From assembly GCF_000411115.1 (NCBI RefSeq), contig NZ_KE150259.1:37329-101328 (forward strand): DNA of 64,000 bases, read 5' to 3'. Positions 28,055-38,233 of this stretch are shown here, one piece after another. The first letter of the stretch is position 1. Each line of letters opens with the position of its first letter. The notes beneath the pieces were generated by a model that was given only the letters and a program-made list of their open reading frames with translations, did not search any database and was not told where the DNA came from. A program made the position numbers and the translations under genes. This stretch comes from Capnocytophaga granulosa ATCC 51502 (lineage in GTDB: Bacteria > Bacteroidota > Bacteroidia > Flavobacteriales > Flavobacteriaceae).

Positions 28055-28411
28055 TTATAAGTGTTTGCGTGTTTCTTTTATAATTTTGGTAGCATTCCCC
28101 AGTACGACATGGTCGTCAATGACTAATATAGGTCGTTTCAGGAAGGTATAATGTTCCAAAATAAGGTCTTTGTAATCATTCTCCGTCAGGTCTTTTTCGT
28201 TGAGTTGGCGTTCTTTGTAGAGTTTAGAGCGTTTGTTGAACAAGAGTTCATACTTTCCAGTAACATTCTTGAGCTGTTCGAGATCGGTCTCGCAGATAGG
28301 CTCTTCTTTTACATCTTGAAAGGTGAAATCCTCCAATACTTTGAGTTCGTGGAGAATGCGTTGGCAGGTATCGCAACTGCTAAGGTAGTAAACTTTCCGT
28401 GTGGGTGTCAT
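28055..28411 (-). CDS. ArsC/Spx-like arsenate reductase family protein
   Basis: A 118-residue thioredoxin-fold protein of the ArsC/YffB/Spx family. The N-terminal SSCDTCQRIL has a CxxC pair near residue 12, and the segment NDYKDLILEHYTFLKRPILV matches the family. It could be an arsenate or glutathione-independent thiol reductase, or a regulator; which one is not visible. Its ATG overlaps the TGA of the preceding DUF3298 gene, indicating coupled translation. Confidence 0.8.
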   Translation of the reverse strand: MTPTRKVYYLSSCDTCQRILHELKVLEDFTFQDVKEEPICETDLEQLKNVTGKYELLFNKRSKLYKERQLNEKDLTENDYKDLILEHYTFLKRPILVIDDHVVLGNATKIIKETRKHL

Positions 28412-29187
28412 TTTCTTTTTGGGGCATTAAGGTTAAATGAAAGCCAAGGATTTACTTCGGAGAGAGGGATTTTTACCTCCAAAACTCCGGTGCTATAAGG
28501 GGCTATTTCATATGGGTTATACAATAAAATGAGGTGGTTTTGATCAAAACCAATGTTTTTAGGCAAGGCAAAGATATCATTCTGGAACATAAAGCCGTTT
28601 TCACTAAGTTCTTCCTCTTCGGAGAGGTTGAAAGTCTCTCTGAAGTGCTTTTCGGCTACCTCCAAGATCTTGTCCTTATTGGTAAAGAGTGCTGCCTGAG
28701 GAAGGGGAGTACCATCGGAAGCCTTGAAGTTCATATAGCTGACCCAGTTGATAGGGTGGGCACCTCCTAAGTACTCATATCCTGAGCGCTGGAGGGAGAT
28801 AAGGGCGTCATTCTCCAAGAGAATGGTGTCTACAATTTGTATCTGATAAGGGGAGATGCCTTCGAACTGCTCTTTGTCGGCTTTGTACTGAGAAAGGAAC
28901 AGCTCGCCTGCTTCCTTAACCCCCATGACAGTATCCTTTGCGGTGAGGATTCTGACCAATTGTCGCTGAATAGTGTCGTTAAACGCTTGAGCAAAAGCAC
29001 TAGGTTTTTTGCAAAGCATGTAATTGATGGAGACTTCAGCACAATCTTCGTCTCCATCGCCGCAATCGTCGAGTATAATTTCCTGGTTTTCAAACTTATA
29101 CTTTCCAGAAGGGAAGAATAGGAAGTAACCAACTACCCCAAGGGCAATCACACCAAGAGTGATGAAAAAGTATTTTTTACGTAACAT
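28408..29187 (-). CDS. DUF4163/DUF3298 (RsiV-like) membrane-anchored protein
   Basis: The 259-residue protein has one N-terminal membrane helix (residues 7-24) and then an extracytoplasmic domain. The middle (GYEYLGGAHPINWVSYMNF) and the C-terminal FGFDQNHLILLYNPYEIAPYS-like segment are hallmarks of the DUF4163-DUF3298 pair found in RsiV and related proteins. RsiV itself binds lysozyme and controls a sigma factor. No sigma factor gene is adjacent here, so that role is not supported. A weak -7 box (TATTTTTG) lies at 29208-29215. Confidence 0.75.
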   Translation of the reverse strand: MLRKKYFFITLGVIALGVVGYFLFFPSGKYKFENQEIILDDCGDGDEDCAEVSINYMLCKKPSAFAQAFNDTIQRQLVRILTAKDTVMGVKEAGELFLSQYKADKEQFEGISPYQIQIVDTILLENDALISLQRSGYEYLGGAHPINWVSYMNFKASDGTPLPQAALFTNKDKILEVAEKHFRETFNLSEEEELSENGFMFQNDIFALPKNIGFDQNHLILLYNPYEIAPYSTGVLEVKIPLSEVNPWLSFNLNAPKRK

Positions 29188-29250
29188 TTTTATTGAGAAT
29201 GTGAGGGCAAAAATAATCTATTTTTCAGAAACAAAAAAGAAAAATAAGAC

Positions 29251-29907
29251 TTATTTGTTTTTTTTAACATATATGTTTTCTGCTATCATGGAGGAAATGT
29301 TGATAGTTCGGCTATCTAGTTGAATTTCAATAGAATTGTCGAAGGAGTGTATCTCCAAAATCTTAATTTCTTTTCCGATAGAAATGTCTATCTTATTGAG
29401 ATATTGCAAAAATTCTTTAGAAGTGTTCTTCACTCCTACACATTGGGCAACTTCGTTGGGCTTCATTTGGCTCAGCAGCTCACTTTTGAGAGAGGGCATG
29501 TGGCCAAACTTATCGGGGATGGGATCGCCATGGGGGTCTTTTTCGGGGTAGAGTAGGAGCTTGTCCAATTCCTCGATGAGCTTATCGGACTGTATATGCT
29601 CTAGCTGCTCGGCCACTTCATGGACTTCGTCCCAAGAGAAATGGAGCTTTTCCACGAGAAATACCTCCCAAAGGCGGTGCTTTCGGATGACAAAGAGGGC
29701 GTTTTTCTCTCCTTCTTTGGTAAGGGAGACTCCTTGGTATTTCTTGTGTTCTACCCAGCCCTTTTCATGTAGCTTCTTGATCATATCGGTAACTGATGAG
29801 GCCTTGGTCTGCATGGCATCGGCTATGGCATTGGTCGTTACTTCCTCTAGGCGTTCTTGGACGAGATGGTAGATGATTTTCAGGTAATTTTCTTCAGAAA
29901 AGGTCAT
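29251..29907 (-). CDS. Metal-dependent DtxR/MntR-family transcriptional regulator
   Basis: The 218-residue regulator binds DNA when loaded with Mn or Fe. It has an N-terminal winged helix (residues ~5-60, [15 protein letters not shown] start, [13 protein letters not shown] recognition region), a dimerisation/metal domain with the ligand pattern [13 protein letters not shown], and a C-terminal FeoA-like SH3 domain. The ATG at 29907 shares bases with the TGA of pyrF (ATGA overlap), so it is likely translated with pyrF. The 54-codon upstream extension lies within pyrF and is rejected. Confidence 0.88.
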   Translation of the reverse strand: MTFSEENYLKIIYHLVQERLEEVTTNAIADAMQTKASSVTDMIKKLHEKGWVEHKKYQGVSLTKEGEKNALFVIRKHRLWEVFLVEKLHFSWDEVHEVAEQLEHIQSDKLIEELDKLLLYPEKDPHGDPIPDKFGHMPSLKSELLSQMKPNEVAQCVGVKNTSKEFLQYLNKIDISIGKEIKILEIHSFDNSIEIQLDSRTINISSMIAENIYVKKNK

Positions 29908-30743
29908 AGTGTAGGGAATTGGGTGTGAAGGATAGCAGCCATTTCTTGTTGGAGGGCATGGGCGGCTTCCCCTGCTTTTGAGGCGAAGTCTTCCCCCTGA
30001 GAGGCATAGATGACTGCACGAGAGGCGTTGATAATCAGCCCTACCGACTCGTTGAGTCCGTACTTGCATACTTGAGCGAGGTCGCCCCCTTGGGCACCTA
30101 CTCCAGGGACGAGCAGGAAGGCATCAGGGACTATACGGCGAATCTCGGCCAAGTATTCTGTCTTGGTAGCGCCCACTACATACATGAGATTCTGAGCGTT
30201 GTGCCACTGCTGGGAACGGGTGAGTACCTGCTGGTAGAGAGGTACCCCCTCGGTGGAGAGCGTCTGGAAATCAAAAGCTCCCTTGTTGGAGGTCAGTGCC
30301 AAAAGAATAGTAGCCTTGTCCTTGAAAGCCAAGAAAGGCTCTACGGAATCTTGCCCCATATAGGGGGCTACCGTTACGCTGTCGAATTGTAGGTCTTCAA
30401 AGAAAGCCTTGGCATACATGGTAGCTGTATTGCCTATATCACCTCGCTTGGCATCGGCTATGGTAAAGATACGAGGGTGCTGCTCATTGATGTAGTCAAT
30501 GGTCTTTCTTAGCGACTGCCAGCCCCGCTCCCCATAGGCTTCATAGAAAGCAATATTGGGCTTATAGGCAATGGTATAAGGGTGAGTGGCATCGATAATC
30601 GCCTTGTTAAAGGCAAAAATAGGATCTTCTTCCTTGAGTAGGAAAGGAGGGATTTTGCTTATATCCACGTCTAAGCCTACACAGAGGAAGGATTTTTTGG
30701 AGAATATTTCTTGCTTGAGAGTTTCTAAGTAGAAATTTTTCAT
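29904..30743 (-). CDS. pyrF: Orotidine 5'-phosphate decarboxylase (type 2)
   Basis: Decarboxylates OMP to UMP, the last step of pyrimidine synthesis. The 279 residues are typical of the longer type 2 subfamily, with [14 protein letters not shown] at the N-terminus, the catalytic array [14 protein letters not shown] near residue 95 and VPGVGAQGG near the end. It lies in a tight leftward gene run and overlaps the following mntR-like gene. Confidence 0.95.
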   Translation of the reverse strand: MKNFYLETLKQEIFSKKSFLCVGLDVDISKIPPFLLKEEDPIFAFNKAIIDATHPYTIAYKPNIAFYEAYGERGWQSLRKTIDYINEQHPRIFTIADAKRGDIGNTATMYAKAFFEDLQFDSVTVAPYMGQDSVEPFLAFKDKATILLALTSNKGAFDFQTLSTEGVPLYQQVLTRSQQWHNAQNLMYVVGATKTEYLAEIRRIVPDAFLLVPGVGAQGGDLAQVCKYGLNESVGLIINASRAVIYASQGEDFASKAGEAAHALQQEMAAILHTQFPTL

Positions 30744-30782
30744 ATAATAAAGTGTATTTTTATAAGATTTTTCTTCTGCTAA

Positions 30783-31319
30783 TTAGTCAAGATATTTTTC
30801 TATAGGCATGCCATTAACCAGGATACCCTTGAGTACCACTTGTCCTTTGTAGACAACGATTTGGGCATAGGCCTCATTGAGCAGTCTTTCGGCTCTTGGG
30901 GCTTTGTTTTCGTTCATATAATAGCGATAAGGGAGGTCTAACCATATTTCATCATCATCGTAAGAAAAGCCATAGGATTCGGCCTCTTCCCTGATATAAC
31001 TATTGGTATTGGTGGGCGGTTGTAGGGTTACTTGGTCATAGACAAGCATTCCATGTTCGTCCTTTTTCACTGTGATATAGAGTTCTTTGAGGTCTTCCAT
31101 ATGCTGAAATTTTCTAGGCATGGGTACCTCTCTGTCCTCGTAGCTGATCATCACATAGCGTCCGCGGAAGGCATCGTAAGGGTCAAGGGGGGCAATCTTC
31201 ATCAGGAAGGTTTCGCCCCGCAAGAGAATCAATTCCCTATCAAAAATCATTTTTAGTGGGAAAGCCAGCTGTACCAGTACCATACAGGCAAAGGCTATGA
31301 GGAGGTATTTCTTACGCAT
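30783..31319 (-). CDS. GDYXXLXY-domain protein
   Basis: The 178-residue protein has one N-terminal membrane helix (YLLIAFACMVLVQLAFPL) and an extracytoplasmic domain with the family pattern DPYDAFRGRYVMISY (variant of GDYxxLxY). Family function is unknown. Its start overlaps the 3' end of the DUF2157 membrane protein by 8 bp. This gene pair recurs in many bacteria, suggesting a shared membrane role. Confidence 0.8.
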   Translation of the reverse strand: MRKKYLLIAFACMVLVQLAFPLKMIFDRELILLRGETFLMKIAPLDPYDAFRGRYVMISYEDREVPMPRKFQHMEDLKELYITVKKDEHGMLVYDQVTLQPPTNTNSYIREEAESYGFSYDDDEIWLDLPYRYYMNENKAPRAERLLNEAYAQIVVYKGQVVLKGILVNGMPIEKYLD

Positions 31320-32526
31320 TTTTCTTTTGTTTTAGAATGAAATAATTGGCTACAAAAAAGCCTATACCTAAGAGGATAAAGACAATTCCTTTGATAATAA
31401 AAGGGTAGTAACTATCAAAAAATCGTATAGCAATCTCAACAGAGATGACCGAAAGGCCATAATTGACCACTAAACTACGTTCGCTCTTAAATCCTTTCCA
31501 AATATAGTAAGCACCAAAGGCTAAAATAACTAAATCATATAGGTAAAGGCGCACTAAATAGATAGAAAATATATACAATAGAGGAAAAACTAATACAAGA
31601 TCCAGTGCTTTTTCCTTTTTATCTATATAATAATACTTTGCAATAAGTAAAAAATAGAAAAGTACTATAGCAATGGTCGTATATAGGGTGTAATTATTAA
31701 AAGAAGGAAAATCTTCTATAAAGAAACAAATAGGAATACACAAAAGGGCTGCTACCTTATAAGCATTGTAATAAATACTTGTTTGTAGATACTTTCCTAT
31801 CATAAGATAAATAGCAGAGAGTAAGACAAACCAAAGAATAGCGCCATCATCTCTTATATTTGCAGAGAGGATAAACAAAGCTATTCCAGAAAAGACTACA
31901 GTAAGCCAGTGAAAGGCATAAGTAATCACACTATTTGCCTTATACCTTATATGCCAGATGTAAAAAGGCAAGATAAGCGCAAAGGTAACCAAAGAAGTAT
32001 AGTAAGTAGGCCATTCTCTATACCCCAATATACAGAGCGCCCCTATCCCTATATAATAGAGCACAGCTGTCGCCCGTGAGCGCATAAGGTAGAGGGTAGG
32101 CAAGGCTAAAATAAGCCAGAGAGTGAGGAAGCTAGCAAAGGAGCTATCAGGCAGGTTATATACCTGATGTACCATAGCAATCGTAGCCCCAATGGTCAAA
32201 GCGGTAAAGGCAGCGGCAGCTTCCCCCCACCAAGAGGTGAGTCCCTTTTTGAAAAGCAGGTAGCCACAAGCCGCCTGCCCTGCCAATAGGGGAAGGAAGG
32301 AGAAAAAGGTCTTTATCCAGCGGGGTAGCTCGTCCCAGTTATGTGCCAAAAGGACAATAACTCCCAAAGCAATAAGAATCGCTCCCAGTGCTCCGAAGAC
32401 GGTCAGAAGCCTATGGGAGGAGTTACTCTGGGTGCGCTGCTCGGCATAGTGGCGGATACGCTCGGCCACTTCGGGGGAGATGACCTCGGCGGCGATGAGT
32501 TCGTCAAGTTCCTTTAGGATTTTCAT
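31312..32526 (-). CDS. DUF2157 multi-pass membrane protein
   Basis: 404 residues. A soluble N-terminal ~45 residues (EVAERIRHYAEQR) precede about 10-12 hydrophobic segments from residue ~42 to the end. The N-terminal region and first helices (GALGAILIALGVIVLLAHNWDE) are characteristic of DUF2157. Function unknown. It lies 4 bp after the SMUG2-like gene stop and overlaps the GDYXXLXY gene, so all three are probably co-transcribed. Confidence 0.85.
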   Translation of the reverse strand: MKILKELDELIAAEVISPEVAERIRHYAEQRTQSNSSHRLLTVFGALGAILIALGVIVLLAHNWDELPRWIKTFFSFLPLLAGQAACGYLLFKKGLTSWWGEAAAAFTALTIGATIAMVHQVYNLPDSSFASFLTLWLILALPTLYLMRSRATAVLYYIGIGALCILGYREWPTYYTSLVTFALILPFYIWHIRYKANSVITYAFHWLTVVFSGIALFILSANIRDDGAILWFVLLSAIYLMIGKYLQTSIYYNAYKVAALLCIPICFFIEDFPSFNNYTLYTTIAIVLFYFLLIAKYYYIDKKEKALDLVLVFPLLYIFSIYLVRLYLYDLVILAFGAYYIWKGFKSERSLVVNYGLSVISVEIAIRFFDSYYPFIIKGIVFILLGIGFFVANYFILKQKKNA

Positions 32527-32530
32527 ATAA

Positions 32531-33241
32531 TTAGGTTTTTAATAGGGTGATAAACTTGTCTATATACAGTTGTTTTTCCTTGGACTTGTATTGTTCTATA
32601 TAGCGAGGGTGCTCCAGAACCACCATTTTCTTGAACAAAGAAGCCTCTTTGTTGAGCTTTTCCAAGAAAGTAGCGTTTTTCTTACCTAAAATATAGACTT
32701 CATTGGTGTCAAGGCCTAGGGCTATATGTTTTTTGAGGGTCTCTATCATATACTCACGGGTCAAGGCAAAAAGCTCAGGGTCATCATAATAGTTGGCATT
32801 GAGCCAGTTGCCCTGCGCATTCTTTCGGACAATAGCCAAGGGGAAAGGTGAGTTGATATAGTAATCCTTGTAAAAGGCAGCCACCCCTCCATACTGGGCA
32901 ATCATATCATAGACGAATACCGAGGAGACCTCGTGGGTACGAGCCGAAAGCATGGGGATACCACAATCGTTTTCCAAGTGCTTGGTATCGGTAAAAGGCA
33001 CTCCTGTAACCCCCGCCCCATGTCGGCTGGGATTGATGCCAATGATAAACTTGCGGGATACCAGGTCATTATAATATTTGTCATAAAAAGAGGTCATCAC
33101 CTGTAGCGTCTCAGGGTTATCCAAGTAAGGGTTTAGTACAGCGAAGCCCTCAGGGAGTTTGCCCGTATACTGTAAGCTCTTGTTAAAGGCAATGATACGC
33201 TGCCCTATGGTAAGGGCAGCGTTGGGTGTGTGGTTGCTCAT
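32531..33241 (-). CDS. SMUG2-like uracil-DNA glycosylase family protein
   Basis: The 236-residue protein belongs to the uracil-DNA glycosylase superfamily, SMUG2 branch (DUF4918). The active-site motif is GINPSRHGAG near residue 80, and the DNA-intercalation-side motif is LEHPRYIEQY near the C-terminus. It would remove damaged pyrimidines from DNA. Its ATG abuts the bioA stop with no gap (33241/33242). Substrate range is inferred from the family only. Confidence 0.8.
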   Translation of the reverse strand: MSNHTPNAALTIGQRIIAFNKSLQYTGKLPEGFAVLNPYLDNPETLQVMTSFYDKYYNDLVSRKFIIGINPSRHGAGVTGVPFTDTKHLENDCGIPMLSARTHEVSSVFVYDMIAQYGGVAAFYKDYYINSPFPLAIVRKNAQGNWLNANYYDDPELFALTREYMIETLKKHIALGLDTNEVYILGKKNATFLEKLNKEASLFKKMVVLEHPRYIEQYKSKEKQLYIDKFITLLKT

Positions 33242-34531
33242 CTATATAAGTCCTTTTTGGCTTAGGTATGCTATACTCTCTTCCACCACCTGGTAGACCC
33301 TATCGAGCTGTTTGTCGGTGATGATATAGGGAGGTAATATATATATGGTATGATATACAGGGCGCAAGATCACTCCATGGCTGATGTAAAAACGATAGAG
33401 TTCGTTGCGAATGGCTCCATAATACTCTCCTGTATCAGGTACTTTCAAGTCCAAGGCGACAATCACGCCAAGGGTACGGGTACGGGCGACCTTAGGATGT
33501 TTGTCCATTTTATCGGCAAAGGTCACATGCCTTGCGTGAATACGCTTAAGGTTGGCCTGCATTTCTTCTTCAGCCAATATCTTTAGGCTCTCCAAGGCTA
33601 TGGCACAGCCTGTAGGATTGGCCATAAAGGTATGTCCGTGGAAGAGTGCCTTGCTGATATCATCACTATAGAAAGCCTCGTAAATAGCCTCGGTAGTAGT
33701 GGTTGCCGAAAGCGGAATGGTACCCCCAGTAAGCGCCTTGGATAGGCAAATCATGTCAGGCATTTGTTTGAGATAATCACAAGCGAAGGTCTTTCCGGTC
33801 TTCCCAAAGCCTGTCATCACCTCATCGGCTATGGTAAGCACTTGGTGCTCACGGCATATTTGGATCAGTTCGTCCAAGACTTCTGGAGCGTACATACGCA
33901 TACCCGCTGCTCCGAGGACTAAGGGTTCAAAGATAAAGGCCGCACACTTCTCTTGGGCAATCACCTCCAAGAGGCGCTGCTTGCAAGCCTCTTCCTGTCC
34001 CTTTTCAGGGATAGGTATACGTACCACCTTGAGCAATTGATCCTGAAAAGCGGTAGTATAGAGTGAAATACCAGATACGGCCATAGCCGCAAAAGTGTCC
34101 CCATGGAAAGCCTCCTCAAAGGCGATGAAGGTAGTGCGCTTCTCCCCATGGTTATAGTAATATTGTAAGGCGATTTTTACAGCCACCTCCACTGCGGTAG
34201 AGCCATTGTCCGAGAAGAACACTTTGCTTTGGTTCTTAGGCAGGATCTTAAGAAGTGCCTCAGCCAAGTCGCAAGCAGGCTGGTGTGTAAAGCCTCCGAA
34301 AAGTACATGTTCTAAAGAGGTTAGTTGCTCGTAAGCCTTTCGAGCTAAGCGTTCGTTACTATGTCCGTACGGATTAACCCACCAAGAGGCGATGGCATCA
34401 ATATACGTATTGCCGTTTTCGTCCCATAGGAGGGCATCTTTCCCCTTTACAATAGCGATAGGGGTATCACTGGTTTTGTGTTGTGTATAGGCGTGCCAGA
34501 GGTATCGCTGGTCTTTTTCAGAAAGTGTCAT
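33242..34531 (-). CDS. bioA: Adenosylmethionine-8-amino-7-oxononanoate aminotransferase
   Basis: A PLP enzyme of biotin synthesis that makes 7,8-diaminopelargonate. The 429 residues carry IASWWVNPYGHS near the N-terminus, the PLP-binding segment TIADEVMTGFGKTG and the Schiff-base lysine in CLSKALTGG. It heads the long leftward run and has a possible -7 box (TACTTTTG, 34543-34550, minus strand). Other biotin genes are not adjacent, but birA is 11 kb away. Confidence 0.93.
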   Translation of the reverse strand: MTLSEKDQRYLWHAYTQHKTSDTPIAIVKGKDALLWDENGNTYIDAIASWWVNPYGHSNERLARKAYEQLTSLEHVLFGGFTHQPACDLAEALLKILPKNQSKVFFSDNGSTAVEVAVKIALQYYYNHGEKRTTFIAFEEAFHGDTFAAMAVSGISLYTTAFQDQLLKVVRIPIPEKGQEEACKQRLLEVIAQEKCAAFIFEPLVLGAAGMRMYAPEVLDELIQICREHQVLTIADEVMTGFGKTGKTFACDYLKQMPDMICLSKALTGGTIPLSATTTTEAIYEAFYSDDISKALFHGHTFMANPTGCAIALESLKILAEEEMQANLKRIHARHVTFADKMDKHPKVARTRTLGVIVALDLKVPDTGEYYGAIRNELYRFYISHGVILRPVYHTIYILPPYIITDKQLDRVYQVVEESIAYLSQKGLI

Positions 34532-34650
34532 CTTTTTTGTGGCAAAAGTACGAATTAATTTGATAATTTGCTAATGAGCACATGACCTAATTTGCTAATG
34601 AGATTAAAAAAATAGCTATTGAGATTAAATTCATATAAGAGTATTCTTCC

Positions 34651-34658
34651 TATCTTTG
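34651..34658 (+). promoter_or_regulatory. -7 box of the ABC transporter pair
   Basis: TATCTTTG matches the consensus and lies 25 bp before the ATG at 34683. A TTG at 34619-34621 is 29 bp away, too far for a standard promoter. Its position argues against the TTG start at 34656. Confidence 0.5.
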
Positions 34659-34682
34659 TCATGTAATTCAAAGCCAATATAC

Positions 34683-36420
34683 ATGATACGCAATCTTAGC
34701 TATATAATCCATCTTAATCCTCGTGGGGCATGGCGCAGTGTGCTATGGGAGCTTGTCCATAGTGGGTTTATCACAACACCATCGGGCATACTACTGTTGG
34801 TGGTATGGGAGTTGTTCAAGGAGCAACCCAATACCTCTCTTATTTGGACAATGGTAGGGGTGATGTGTTTGTTGCTTCTTCTACAGTTTTTTGTAGCCTC
34901 CCGCAGTCTTGTCTCGTCCAACCTATTGGCCTATGACCTTTCTAAGGATATACGTATTAAATTAGGCAATCATCTGCAAAGGCTCTCTTTAGGCTTTTTC
35001 AAAAAGCGTGACTCAGGGGAGATAGGCTCAGTAATTATGCAAGATGTAGCCAGCTTTGAACATATTTTCAGTCATAGCTTTGGTCATATCACTGCGGCAC
35101 TCTTCGGGACACTGATGCTCTCAGGTTTTTTGTTCTACTGTGATTGGCGGCTGACGCTCTGTCTATGGATAGCACTCCTGCTGATTGTACCTTTTTTAAA
35201 GCTCGGTACTTTCTTGGTTGATAAATGGGAGCTAAGCAAGGGACAAGTCAAAGCACGCAATGAGGTAGCAGCCAAGTTTTTGGAATATGTACAAGGTATT
35301 CGTCACCTGAAGTCCTATGGTCTTATAGGCGATCACAACCTCAGTTTGGACAAGGCCTATGCTGACCTTCGCCAAAAGAGTATTCGCTTGGAGGCAGTCC
35401 CAGGACCTACGGTTACCATGGCTTATATAGTGCTTGAAATAGGATTTATCCTCATGCTCGCCTTAGGCTTGTATTACCTTACTCATCACGAGATTACGAT
35501 ACCAGTATTGATGGTCTTTCTCATTTTGGGCTATAACCTTTATAATCCAGTCAAAGTGGTGCTGGTGGATTACCTCATGCTCCGCTATATGAATGAGAGC
35601 CTCACAAGGGTAATAGAGGTACTTGAGGAGCCTACCATGGATACTGCTGAAAATGAGTTTCCTACTCACTTTGATATCGCCTTCCATGAGGTAGATTTTG
35701 CCTACCTACCAGACAAACTTACCCTTAGTAGCCTTAATTTTACCATACCAGAGCATAGTATGGTTGCCCTTGTAGGGCATTCGGGTTCGGGGAAGACTAC
35801 CATAGCCTCGCTTATAGCTCGTTTTTGGGACGTAACTAAGGGGCGTATCACCATAGGAGGGGTGGATATACGCCATATCCCAACCGATCGCTTCTATGGA
35901 CTGATCAGTGAGGTATTTCAGGAGGTCTATCTCTTTGATGATACCATATATAATAATATCAAGATAGGTAATCCTCAAGCCACTGAAGCTCAAATCATAG
36001 CGGCTGCTGAGCGGGCTCAGGTGCTTTCCTTTGCCCAAGAACTGCCCCAAGGCATGCACACCCCAGTAGGTGAGGGGGGGGAACCGACTCTCAGGCGGGG
36101 AGAAGCAGCGTATCAGTATCGCTCGTGCTTTGCTCAAGGATGCTCCGATCATTCTGCTTGATGAGGCTACAGCCAGCCTTGACCCTGAGAACGAAATCTA
36201 TATACAACAAGCTATTGAAGAACTGGTAAAGGATAAAACAGTGGTGGTCATCGCTCATAAGCTCTCTACCATTAAGCATGCTGATAAGATACTTGTTTTG
36301 GAGGACGGAAAACTTGCCCAAGCAGGCACTCATGATGAACTCTTGGCTCAAAAAGGTCTCTACGAGCGTCTTTGGACACTCCAACAAACCTCTAATGGAT
36401 GGAAACTAATTAGCAAATGA
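34683..36420 (+). pseudogene. ABC transporter permease/ATPase (YbtP/IrtA type), frameshifted at a G8 tract
   Basis: A half transporter with an N-terminal six-helix domain and a C-terminal ATPase with Walker A GHSGSGKTTIASLI. The frame from 34683 breaks after MHTPVGEGG at a run of eight G (36074-36081) and ends at 36161. The +1 frame continues with NRLSGGEKQRISIARAL (signature), IILLDEATASLDPENE (Walker B) and the H-loop to 36420. Seven G would give a normal 578-residue protein. The break removes the signature and Walker B, so the product as read is inactive. It could be a phase-variable gene, a decayed gene or a sequencing error. It pairs with the next gene, probably as a heterodimer. Confidence 0.85.
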
Positions 36421-36458
36421 GCCAATTAGACAATTGGTAAATTAATACATTGATATTT

Positions 36459-38186
36459 ATGAAAAGACTACTTCAAATAGCAGGTCAACGTAAAGGCTTA
36501 CTTTTTACCTCCTGTATCTTAGCCGTATTACATAGTGTGCTGAGCTTGGTACCTTATGCCTTGGTATTCTACATTATCAAAGAGCTTACCAAGCGGGTAC
36601 CCGATTTTTCGCTTACTTACTCCTATGTAAGTTATGCTATAGGGGCGATTCTTATCAGTATGTTGGCTTTTTTCCTTTCAGGAGTTCTCTCGCATATAGC
36701 AGCCTTCAATATCCTCTATGGGCTACGCAAAACCCTCACTAATAAAGTGGGTGTACTGCCAATGGGCTATCTTTCGCATCGCAATTCGGGGGCTTTCAAA
36801 AAGATTATCTCCGATGATGTGGAGCGGATAGAAACTTTTGTGGCGCATCAAATTCCTGATTTTGTCAAAGCGGTAGCCCTACCCTTGCTGACTATTAGTT
36901 ATCTCTTTAAGGAGGATTGGCGCTTGGCACTTATCAGTTGCTTGCCCCTTGTGGTATTGGCACTTATCATGCCACTGATGTTGGGCAAGAAAAACCAACA
37001 TCTTACCGAGAAATACCATCATTCCCTTGAGGAACTTAGCTCTGGTATAGTGGAGTATGTACGGGCAATGCCAGTGATGAAAATCTTCCAACAATCGGCC
37101 GAGACCTTTGAGAAATATGGTAAAAAGGTATATACTTTCCATCGTTTTGTAAGCGATTGGATACGACATAGTTCGGCTCCCTTTGCTATCTTTATGAGCT
37201 TTGCTAGCAATGCTATGTTACCTGTTTTGGCACTGGGGTTGTACCTATATTTTAGGCAAGGAGTGAGCCTGCCGACATTACTCTTATTCCTTATCTTAGG
37301 GACAGGCTATATGAGGCCTCTCTTTGTGATGAGCAATATGGTTATGCAACTACAACTGATAGAACAAGGGGTACAGCAGATAGATGCCATTCTTACCCAG
37401 CCGATACTCCCTGAAGGGAAAACAAGTGAGCAGCCACAGAATCATGATATTTGCTTTGATCAAGTTTCTTTTGCCTATGAGGCAGACCGCTATGTGCTTG
37501 AAGATATTAGCTTCACCGCTAAGGAAGGTACCATTACCGCTTTGGTAGGCCCATCGGGGGCGGGGAAAAGCACTGTAGGGCAGTTGCTCTCCCGCTTTTG
37601 GGACGTAACGAAGGGGCGTATCACCATTGGAGGGATAGATATACGAGAGTTTCCTACCGAAGTGCTTATGCGGCAAGTATCGTTCGTCTTCCAAGAGAGT
37701 TTTATGTTCCAACAAACAATGTATGAGAACATTCGTATGGGAATGGATAAGACCAAAGACGAGGTGATAGCAGCTGCCAAAGCGGCTCAGTTACACGACT
37801 TTATCATGAGTTTGTCTCAAGGATATGAGACTCGTTTTGGGCAAAGTGGCGTACACCTTAGCGGAGGCGAACAACAGCGCTTTCAGCTAGCACGAGCTAT
37901 TCTCAAGGATGCTCCTATATTGGTCTTGGACGAAGCCACTGCCTTTGCTGACCCAGAGAACGAACACAAGATACAAGAGGCTTTTGCTCAGCTTATTAGA
38001 GGAAAGACAGTACTTGTGATTGCCCATCGCCTTTCTACTATTACTACAGCCGACCAGATTATTGTCTTTGAAAAAGGACATATCAATGCCGTAGGTACCC
38101 ATAGTGAGCTATTAGAGCACAGTCCGCTCTACAAGCGTATGTGGGACGCCCATAACCGCGCTAAAGAATGGAAGCTAATGAGCTAA
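36459..38186 (+). CDS. ABC transporter permease/ATPase (YbtQ/IrtB type)
   Basis: A 575-residue half transporter: six membrane helices in residues ~15-300, then the ATPase with Walker A GPSGAGKSTVGQLL, signature LSGGEQQRFQLARAIL, Walker B ILVLDEATAFADPENE and H-loop VIAHRLSTI. DEATAFADPENE is, from family knowledge, typical of the yersiniabactin/mycobactin importer pairs (YbtPQ, IrtAB), which use an exporter fold for iron-siderophore import. The ATG at 36459 is preferred over a TTG at 36450. It follows the frameshifted partner by 38 bp. Substrate is inferred, not shown. Confidence 0.88.
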   Translation: MKRLLQIAGQRKGLLFTSCILAVLHSVLSLVPYALVFYIIKELTKRVPDFSLTYSYVSYAIGAILISMLAFFLSGVLSHIAAFNILYGLRKTLTNKVGVLPMGYLSHRNSGAFKKIISDDVERIETFVAHQIPDFVKAVALPLLTISYLFKEDWRLALISCLPLVVLALIMPLMLGKKNQHLTEKYHHSLEELSSGIVEYVRAMPVMKIFQQSAETFEKYGKKVYTFHRFVSDWIRHSSAPFAIFMSFASNAMLPVLALGLYLYFRQGVSLPTLLLFLILGTGYMRPLFVMSNMVMQLQLIEQGVQQIDAILTQPILPEGKTSEQPQNHDICFDQVSFAYEADRYVLEDISFTAKEGTITALVGPSGAGKSTVGQLLSRFWDVTKGRITIGGIDIREFPTEVLMRQVSFVFQESFMFQQTMYENIRMGMDKTKDEVIAAAKAAQLHDFIMSLSQGYETRFGQSGVHLSGGEQQRFQLARAILKDAPILVLDEATAFADPENEHKIQEAFAQLIRGKTVLVIAHRLSTITTADQIIVFEKGHINAVGTHSELLEHSPLYKRMWDAHNRAKEWKLMS

Positions 38187-38233
38187 ATAACTAATTGGTA
38201 AATTGACAAATTGACAAATTGGCTTATATTTTT

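Noticed and set aside
28408..29187. Anti-sigma factor RsiV
   Set aside because: The DUF4163/DUF3298 domains match, but there is no sigma factor gene next to it and no cytoplasmic sigma-binding domain.
29908..30069. N-terminal extension of the mntR-like regulator
   Set aside because: It lies within pyrF and the family N-terminus begins at MTFSEENYL.
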